Below, piece after piece: positions 1 to 4,105 of a stretch of DNA of 5,214 nucleotides (the first letter of the stretch is position 1; the number at the start of each line of letters is the position of its first letter). This DNA is from Candidatus Dojkabacteria bacterium UBA5209 (GTDB lineage: Bacteria; Patescibacteriota; Dojkabacteria; SC72). Under the pieces are notes generated by a model, which saw only the letters and a list, made by a program, of their open reading frames with translations, had not been told where the DNA came from and did not search any database. The stretch covers positions 1 through 5,214 of the forward strand of contig DHVL01000049.1 in NCBI GenBank assembly GCA_002412645.1, written 5' to 3'. Position numbers and translations under genes: made by a program.

Positions 1-259
1 TACCACAATCAGATACTAAAGCTAAATCTAAACCCATATCTAATTTCTCTAATATCTTTACCATCATTTTTGCATGATTTTGGTCTCTGTATGATATTAA
101 TTGAGTAGGAATATCATATCTTTTAAGGAGCTTAATACTCTCTCTAGTATCTTCGGCAAGTATAAAAGCAACAGACTTAAGAACTTCTACTGCTCTAAAA
201 GTCATATCACCTAAATTACCAATTGGAGTAGCAACTACATACAACTTTCCTCTATTCAT
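1..259 (-). CDS. rsmI: RsmI, 16S rRNA (cytidine-1402-2'-O)-methyltransferase, N-terminal part only
   Basis: The gene runs off the left edge; the first 86 residues are visible. RsmI uses S-adenosylmethionine to methylate the ribose 2'-OH of C1402 in the decoding centre of 16S rRNA (family knowledge). The protein begins MNRGKLYVVATPIGNLGDM, the characteristic RsmI/tetrapyrrole-methylase opening, followed by LAEDTRESIKLLKRY (residues 34-48; family AEDTR motif), ISYRDQN (55-61) and LVSDCG (81-86), where the family usually has LVSDAGTP. The Ala-to-Cys change at 85 is mild. The ATG at 259-257 lies inside the end of truB, sharing 8 bases with it, so the two are probably co-transcribed and translationally coupled. 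AGGAG abuts this ATG with no spacer, which is unusually close. An alternative TTG start five codons later would give a protein starting near YVVATPIG and has AGAGG a few bases upstream. Identity is secure; the exact start is not. Confidence 0.93.
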   Translation of the reverse strand, partial: MNRGKLYVVATPIGNLGDMTFRAVEVLKSVAFILAEDTRESIKLLKRYDIPTQLISYRDQNHAKMMVKILEKLDMGLDLALVSDCG

Positions 260-953
260 CTCCTAATATTTTACTAACTTTAGATATATCAATTACACTC
301 TTAACAACTTTCTCATCAATATCTTTAGATGATACTGAATTAGAAATATTAAAATCTCCAATACCAACTCTTTTTAACTCCTTAGCAGTAGCAAAGGTAT
401 TCAACTTAATACCCAAATCATGTATTAAAGTTCTAACATATGTACCACTACTACAAATAATTCTACACTCAATATTTGGATACTCATACTTTGATATCTC
501 AAATTCAAAAACAGATATACCTTTAGCTTTTAACGTTGGTACTTCTCCTTTCCTAGCTAATTCATATGCTCTCTTACCATTCACCTTCTTTGCAGAGTAT
601 ATTGGGGGAGTTTGTAAAATATCTCCAACAAAATGCTCCGCTATTACCCTCTCAATATCCTCATACTTAGGAATACTGTTACTCTTTTCCAAGACATTAC
701 CTGTAATATCCTGAGTATCAGTACTAAATCCAAACTCTCCTTTCACAACATACTCCTTTTTTAAAGTATGAATTCTCTCCATTAACTTTGTACCCTTACC
801 TAAAAGAACAAGAAGCACTCCACTTGCAAATGGATCTAAGGTCCCTCCATGACCAATCTTTTGCTCTTTACCTAAAACTCTCTTTAATTTTCTAATGACA
901 TCATACGAGGTAATACCTACCTCCTTGTCTATTATTAAAATTCCGTCTATCAT
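252..953 (-). CDS. truB: TruB, tRNA pseudouridine(55) synthase, short form without PUA domain
   Basis: This enzyme isomerises U55 in the T-loop of tRNAs to pseudouridine. From the ATG at 953-951 it is 233 residues. It opens MIDGILIIDKEVGITSYDVI, matching the family's usual start (short M-x-G-I-L-x-x-D-K). Motif II is GHGGTLDPFASGVL with the catalytic Asp at residue 40. The conserved Tyr of KKEYVVKGEFG is at 68, and CSSGTYVRTLIHDLG carries the conserved Arg at 174. The frame is open upstream to an ATG at 980-978, which would add MGLKVIYMY. I prefer 953 because the extra residues are not family-like and would run through the -10 box of the divergent gene. No Shine-Dalgarno precedes either start. 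The protein ends soon after the catalytic domain, whereas E. coli TruB (about 314 residues) continues into a PUA domain. The stop (254-252) overlaps the rsmI start. Confidence 0.95.
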   Translation of the reverse strand: MIDGILIIDKEVGITSYDVIRKLKRVLGKEQKIGHGGTLDPFASGVLLVLLGKGTKLMERIHTLKKEYVVKGEFGFSTDTQDITGNVLEKSNSIPKYEDIERVIAEHFVGDILQTPPIYSAKKVNGKRAYELARKGEVPTLKAKGISVFEFEISKYEYPNIECRIICSSGTYVRTLIHDLGIKLNTFATAKELKRVGIGDFNISNSVSSKDIDEKVVKSVIDISKVSKILGDE

Positions 954-959
954 ATACAT

Positions 960-967
960 ATATATTA
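960..967 (-). promoter_or_regulatory. possible truB -10 element (leaderless start)
   Basis: On the minus strand TAATAT (967-962) ends 8 bases before the preferred truB ATG at 953. Transcription would then begin about 2-3 bases before the start codon. TTGGCA (997-992) resembles a -35 box, but its 24-base distance from TAATAT is too long, so the -35 is unresolved. The region is generally AT-rich, so a chance match is quite possible. Confidence 0.3.
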
Positions 968-979
968 CTTTTAACCCCA

Positions 980-985
980 TATTAT
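980..985 (+). promoter_or_regulatory. possible -10 element for the FAM173-like methyltransferase gene
   Basis: TATTAT lies 5 bases before the ATG at 991, so the expected start point coincides with the start codon (leaderless mRNA). No Shine-Dalgarno is present and no convincing -35 box is seen about 17 bases upstream. That region already holds the truB start on the other strand, so the two divergent promoters must interleave within 37 bases. Confidence 0.35.
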
Positions 986-990
986 CTCAT

Positions 991-1518
991 ATGCCAAACG
1001 GATTAGCACTTGCTACAGTACTGTTAATTGTAATGCTTTTCTTTGCATATGGTATTTCACTGTTCCTTAATTTCCTAACTCCCTTTTACACAACGCCAAA
1101 AAAGATATTAAAAAAACTAATACCAATATTCAAATTAAAAAAAGAAGATTCCTTTGCAGACTTAGGAAGTGGAGATGGTAGAGTACTCTTTCAAACATAC
1201 AAAGAGTACAAATGTAAGTGTAGTGGATATGAGATAAGTCCTGTACTTTTAATATATTTCAAACTAAAAAAGTTCTTAACACATCCTTTTAACAGTAAAA
1301 TTGAATTAAAAGAAGAGAGTTTCTTTAAAGCAGATCTCTCACAATATGACACAATATACTGTTGCTTACCTACAGATTTACTAGAGATATTAGAAACAAA
1401 ATTTAAAAAAGAGCTTAAGAAAGGCACTCATGTATTTACATACAAAAACTCACTACCTACAAAGAAGGGCAAAGAAATATTAATTGAAGGAGAGAAGGTA
1501 TACCAGTATACCTTCTAG
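991..1518 (+). CDS. Membrane-anchored class I SAM methyltransferase, FAM173/ATPSCKMT-like
   Basis: A 175-residue protein. Residues about 5-30 form one hydrophobic helix (LALATVLLIVMLFFAYGISL), probably an N-terminal membrane anchor. A short pre-domain with YTTPKKILKKL (33-43) follows, then a Rossmann methyltransferase core. Motif I is FADLGSGDGRVLF (55-67), the acidic end of strand 2 is GYEISP (79-84, Glu81), and the motif II/IV region is DLSQYDTIYCCLP (115-127), followed by LLEILETKFKKELKKGTHVF. This order (TM helix, T/P-rich pre-motif, DLGSGDGR, GYE-x-x-P, then L-E-x-K-x-x-x-E-L-x-x-G) resembles the FAM173 family, whose mitochondrial members methylate lysines of ADP/ATP translocase and the ATP synthase c-subunit. 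The substrate here is unknown; a membrane protein is a reasonable guess from the anchor. The reading frame is open back to an ATG at 895, but that extension lies antisense within truB, so 991 is preferred. It is divergent from truB, and rarA follows. Confidence 0.8.
   Translation: MPNGLALATVLLIVMLFFAYGISLFLNFLTPFYTTPKKILKKLIPIFKLKKEDSFADLGSGDGRVLFQTYKEYKCKCSGYEISPVLLIYFKLKKFLTHPFNSKIELKEESFFKADLSQYDTIYCCLPTDLLEILETKFKKELKKGTHVFTYKNSLPTKKGKEILIEGEKVYQYTF
1493..1516 (+). terminator. Perfect hairpin overlapping the methyltransferase stop codon
   Basis: AGAAGGTATAC (1493-1503) is exactly complementary to GTATACCTTCT (1506-1516), leaving CA between. In RNA this gives a stem of about 10 pairs with a CCAG loop. 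It covers the last codons and the first base of the TAG stop. The T-rich tail is poor (TATTTT only about 20 bases later), so it may be an RNA 3'-end stabiliser, a weak terminator or a DNA-level palindrome rather than a classical intrinsic terminator. Confidence 0.45.
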
Positions 1519-1578
1519 TATTACAAATATTCCATATTTTAATAAAAAGTGTACAATACAGTATACATGCCAGTATAC
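1498..1578. repeat. Cluster of four GTATAC palindromes around the rarA start
   Basis: GTATAC occurs at 1498-1503, 1506-1511, 1561-1566 and 1573-1578. The last three are preceded by CA, giving CAGTATAC at 1504, 1559 and 1571. The first pair forms the hairpin at the methyltransferase stop. The second pair brackets the rarA ATG (1567) with a 12-base period, near one helical turn. An operator is possible. The alternative is coincidence, since the boxes encode Val-Tyr repeats on either side of the start. Confidence 0.35.
1552..1557 (+). promoter_or_regulatory. possible rarA -10 element
   Basis: TACAAT matches the -10 consensus at five of six positions and ends 9 bases before the ATG at 1567, predicting a transcript starting only about 2-3 bases before the codon. 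The -35 region is weak (TTCCAT at 1530-1535, 16-base spacing). There is no Shine-Dalgarno before the ATG. Confidence 0.4.
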
Positions 1579-2778
1579 GAGCCATTAGCATCAAAATATA
1601 GGCCATCTACCTTAGAAGGATTCATAGGACAACAACACCTCATAGGAGAAAATGGTCCGATAAGAAGGTTTTTGGAAACAGGTAATATCCCCTCTATGAT
1701 TTTTTGGGGACCTCCAGGTACAGGTAAAACAACTCTAGCATATATAATTTCTCAAAGTCTTTACTACGATTTTCATAAGATGCAAGCTGTTACCAGTGGT
1801 AAAGATGCATTAAGAAAGATCGTAAAGATTGCATTGGCTAATCAACAATACAACAAGAAAACAATACTCTTCTTAGATGAAATACACAGATGGAACAAAG
1901 CACAACAAGATGCTCTACTACCATATGTAGAGAAAGGAATAATATTATTAATTGGAGCTACTACAGAAAACCCCTCCTTTAGTATTAACAGTGCATTACT
2001 TTCTAGAACAAAAGTTTTTGTATTCAAACAACAAACAGAAGAAGATATTGAACAGTTAATATCAAGAATATCTAAAGAAGAGTACCCACACATATCAATA
2101 CCAAAGAAAAGTATAAAGATAATAGGCGAGTTAGCAAATGGAGATATTAGAAGTGCGTTAAACATCTTAGAAATGTCTACAACTCTTTTACAATCTAATA
2201 ACCAAGTGAAAGGAAAGATTAAATTAACAGAAGATATATTACACGAGGTAATACAAAAACCCTTGTATTACGACAAAAGCGGAGAAGAACATTACAATAT
2301 AATATCTGCAATACACAAATCTATGAGATCAAGCAACCCAGATGCAGCCGCATACTGGGTAGAAAGAATGCTTGAGGCAGGAGAAGATCCCCTCTACATT
2401 GCTAGGAGACTTCTTAGATTTGCAAGTGAAGATGTAGGCAATGCTGACCCACGAGCAGTAATATTAGCAAACTCAATATATGAATCTTGTCAGAAATTAG
2501 GTATGCCTGAGTGCAGTGTCTTCCTAGTTCAATTAGCAATATACCTTTCTAATGCACCAAAGGATAACAGTGCATATATGGCAGAGATAGAGATTAAGCA
2601 AGATATTGAAAAATATGGTAATTTACCAGTACCAATGCATATTAGAAATGCACCTACCAAACTCATGAAAGATATAGGATATGGTAAAGGATATCAATAT
2701 GATCATGATTTAAAGAATAAAAAATCTAATCAACAGTGCTTACCTGACAAACTTAAAGAGAAAAAATATGTTAAATAG
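1567..2778 (+). CDS. rarA: RarA (MgsA) replication-associated recombination AAA+ ATPase
   Basis: RarA is an AAA+ ATPase related to clamp-loader and RuvB ATPases. It acts at stalled or gapped replication forks and interacts with single-strand-binding protein in model bacteria. From the ATG at 1567 it has 403 residues, slightly shorter than E. coli (447) or B. subtilis (about 420) RarA. It opens PLASKYRPSTLEGFIGQQHL, the family N-terminus. Walker A is GPPGTGKTT (48-56) and Walker B is ILFLDEIHRWNKAQQD (100-115, Asp104/Glu105), where the family usually has Phe instead of Trp. The sensor-1 segment is GATTENPSF (130-138) and the arginine-finger region is LLSRTKVF (Arg147). The C-terminal MgsA-type tetramerisation region includes ASEDVGNADPRAV and ends YGKGYQYDHD followed by CLPDKL. 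A GTG at 1549 in the same frame would add six residues (VYNTVY). I reject it because it overlaps the -10 box and the family begins near PLA. Intact and apparently functional. Confidence 0.96.
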   Translation: MPVYEPLASKYRPSTLEGFIGQQHLIGENGPIRRFLETGNIPSMIFWGPPGTGKTTLAYIISQSLYYDFHKMQAVTSGKDALRKIVKIALANQQYNKKTILFLDEIHRWNKAQQDALLPYVEKGIILLIGATTENPSFSINSALLSRTKVFVFKQQTEEDIEQLISRISKEEYPHISIPKKSIKIIGELANGDIRSALNILEMSTTLLQSNNQVKGKIKLTEDILHEVIQKPLYYDKSGEEHYNIISAIHKSMRSSNPDAAAYWVERMLEAGEDPLYIARRLLRFASEDVGNADPRAVILANSIYESCQKLGMPECSVFLVQLAIYLSNAPKDNSAYMAEIEIKQDIEKYGNLPVPMHIRNAPTKLMKDIGYGKGYQYDHDLKNKKSNQQCLPDKLKEKKYVK

Positions 2779-2795
2779 TTAACACTTTTCTCTTT
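2769..2795 (+). terminator. Weak terminator-like hairpin over the rarA stop codon
   Basis: TGTTAA (2769-2774) pairs with TTAACA (2779-2784) around an ATAG loop that includes the TAG stop. It is followed by the T-rich run CTTTTCTCTTT. The stem is only 6 pairs and low in GC, so termination would be inefficient at best, but its position mirrors the hairpins at the other two gene ends. Confidence 0.4.
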
Positions 2796-2812
2796 GTAAA
2801 ATTCTCTCTTTG
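2789..2812 (+). repeat. Two direct TCTCTTTG repeats in the tyrS promoter
   Basis: TCTCTTTG occurs at 2789-2796 and 2805-2812, 16 bases apart, overlapping the -35 box and spacer of the tyrS promoter. CTTTG of the second copy could also pair with CAAAG (2824-2828), a 5-pair stem enclosing the -10 box. It may be a factor-binding site or simple pyrimidine-rich drift. The gap is far too short for a T-box leader. Confidence 0.25.
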
Positions 2813-2822
2813 AATATATAAT
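2794..2822 (+). promoter_or_regulatory. tyrS promoter (-35 TTGTAA, 17-base spacer, -10 TATAAT)
   Basis: TTGTAA at 2794-2799 (four of six consensus positions) is separated by exactly 17 bases from a perfect TATAAT at 2817-2822. The start point expected 6-8 bases downstream is 2828-2830, only 2-4 bases before the tyrS ATG at 2832. The AAAGGA directly before the ATG would then be mostly absent from the mRNA or too close to act as a ribosome-binding site. This is the best promoter in the window. Confidence 0.6.
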
Positions 2823-2831
2823 ACAAAGGAA

Positions 2832-4055
2832 ATGAATATCCTTAAGGATGAAAAAATAATAAACAGAATACTTAATAAAGGAGTAGAACAAATACTTCCT
2901 TCTAAAGACGCGCTCAGAGAATTACTACTCTCTGGTAAAAGAATAAACATATACCAAGGCTTTGATCCAACTGCACCAACCCTACATATAGGGCATACAG
3001 TTGGTATGAGAAAGCTTGAAGACTTTAGAAAACTAGGACATCAGGTACACTTTTTAATTGGAGATTTTACAGCAAGAATAGGGGATCCTACAGATAAAAC
3101 ATCTGCAAGAGTAAAGCTAACCAAAGAGCAGGTAGAAGAAAACATGAGAACATATGTAGAACAAGCATCTAAGATAATAGATATCTTTAACAAAGAGAAT
3201 CCTGTTAAAGTACTTTACAACAGTCAATGGCTAGAACCCCTTAATTTTGCAGACATAATAGACTTAGCATCAGAATTTACAGTACAACAAATGCTTAAAA
3301 GAAATATGTTCCAAAAAAGATTAGAAGAAGATAAGCCAATATACCTAAACGAGTTCCTCTACCCATTAATGCAAGGATATGACTGTGTAATGATGGATAT
3401 AGATGTAGAGATTGGAGGAAATGACCAACTCTTTAATATGCTAGCAGGAAGAGACCTAATAAAGAGTAGATTAGGTAAAGAGAAAATTGTTCTAGCAGGA
3501 AAACTTCTCTCAACATCTGATGGAAGTAAAATGGGTAAATCAGAAGGCAATATGATTAAACTAAGTGACAGTGCAAATGACATATACGGGAAAGTAATGT
3601 CCTTTACAGATGATCAGATATTAATAGGGTTTGAAATATTAACTACATATGACTTAGATGAGATAGTAAAGATAGAGGAGAGATTAAACTCTAGTGAAAA
3701 TCCAATAGATATTAAGAAAGAACTAGCCCTTCAAGTGACAAAAGAAATAAAGGGAGAACAAGAAGCTCTAAATGCTCAAAGATACTTTGAAAGTGTATTC
3801 CAAAGACAAGATACACAAACAGAAATACCCGTAAAAGAAATAGAGAAATCTGATATAAACATAACCGAATTACTACACACTTTAGAGATATGTGAAAGTA
3901 AATCACAAGCAAGAAGATTAATAGAACAAGGAGCAGTAAAAATAAATGAAGAGAAGATACTAGATTGGAATTTAAATATTACACTTAATCCAAACAGTGA
4001 ATATGTACTTAAGTGTGGCAAACACATATATCAAATTAAGTACAAAGATAAATAA
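2832..4055 (+). CDS. tyrS: Tyrosyl-tRNA synthetase
   Basis: This cytoplasmic class I aminoacyl-tRNA synthetase activates tyrosine with ATP and charges tRNA-Tyr. It has 407 residues, normal for bacterial TyrRS. The Rossmann catalytic domain has IYQGFDPTAPTLHIGH (40-55), with the HIGH signature at 52-55 and Tyr41 matching Tyr34 of the Geobacillus enzyme. YPLMQGYD supplies Tyr177, Gln181 and Asp184 with the same spacing as the tyrosine-binding Tyr169/Gln173/Asp176. GGNDQ follows, then KMGKS (233-237) as the KMSKS loop. The C-terminal S4 RNA-binding domain starts near 341 (ITELLHTLEICESKSQARRLIEQGAVKIN). The sequence rules out TrpRS: it has the tyrosine-type Tyr/Gln/Asp triad and an S4 tail. It follows rarA by 53 bases but appears to have its own promoter, and a strong terminator stands directly behind it. 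Confidence 0.97.
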   Translation: MNILKDEKIINRILNKGVEQILPSKDALRELLLSGKRINIYQGFDPTAPTLHIGHTVGMRKLEDFRKLGHQVHFLIGDFTARIGDPTDKTSARVKLTKEQVEENMRTYVEQASKIIDIFNKENPVKVLYNSQWLEPLNFADIIDLASEFTVQQMLKRNMFQKRLEEDKPIYLNEFLYPLMQGYDCVMMDIDVEIGGNDQLFNMLAGRDLIKSRLGKEKIVLAGKLLSTSDGSKMGKSEGNMIKLSDSANDIYGKVMSFTDDQILIGFEILTTYDLDEIVKIEERLNSSENPIDIKKELALQVTKEIKGEQEALNAQRYFESVFQRQDTQTEIPVKEIEKSDINITELLHTLEICESKSQARRLIEQGAVKINEEKILDWNLNITLNPNSEYVLKCGKHIYQIKYKDK

Positions 4056-4056
4056 C

Positions 4057-4083
4057 TGGGGATAAATAAATTTTCTGTCCCCA
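4057..4083 (+). promoter_or_regulatory. Possible antiterminator hairpin after tyrS
   Basis: TGGGGA (4057-4062), two bases after the tyrS stop, is complementary to TCCCCA (4078-4083) with a 15-base AT-rich loop. The TCCCC strand is the same one that forms the downstream terminator stem, so the two structures are mutually exclusive. A ribosome stopped at the tyrS stop codon would cover the GGGG and favour the terminator. This role is inferred from pairing alone. Confidence 0.4.
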
Positions 4084-4101
4084 CTAACTAGGGGACTTTT
4101 T
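4077..4101 (+). terminator. Rho-independent terminator between tyrS and the relA-like gene
   Basis: GTCCCC (4077-4082) and GGGGAC (4091-4096) form a perfect 6-pair, GC-rich stem with an ACTAACTA loop, followed at once by TTTTT (4097-4101). This is the clearest intrinsic terminator in the window, striking in such AT-rich DNA. The tail ends only 4 bases before the relA-like ATG. The 3' arm AGGGGA is also the only sequence resembling a ribosome-binding site for that gene, so the hairpin could affect both transcription and translation of it. Confidence 0.75.
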
Positions 4102-4105
4102 CTGT

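Noticed and set aside
895..990. Upstream extension of the methyltransferase reading frame to an ATG at 895
   Set aside because: It lies entirely antisense to the conserved truB N-terminus and the short gap. The extra 32 residues have no family likeness, while the ATG at 991 leads directly into the TM helix.
1549..1566. GTG start six codons upstream for rarA
   Set aside because: The added residues are not family-like, the codon overlaps the likely -10 box, and no ribosome-binding site precedes it. ATG at 1567 gives the usual short RarA N-terminus.
2779..2831. T-box riboswitch controlling tyrS
   Set aside because: The gap is only 53 bases; a T-box leader needs a long structured region, and no T-box core motif is present.
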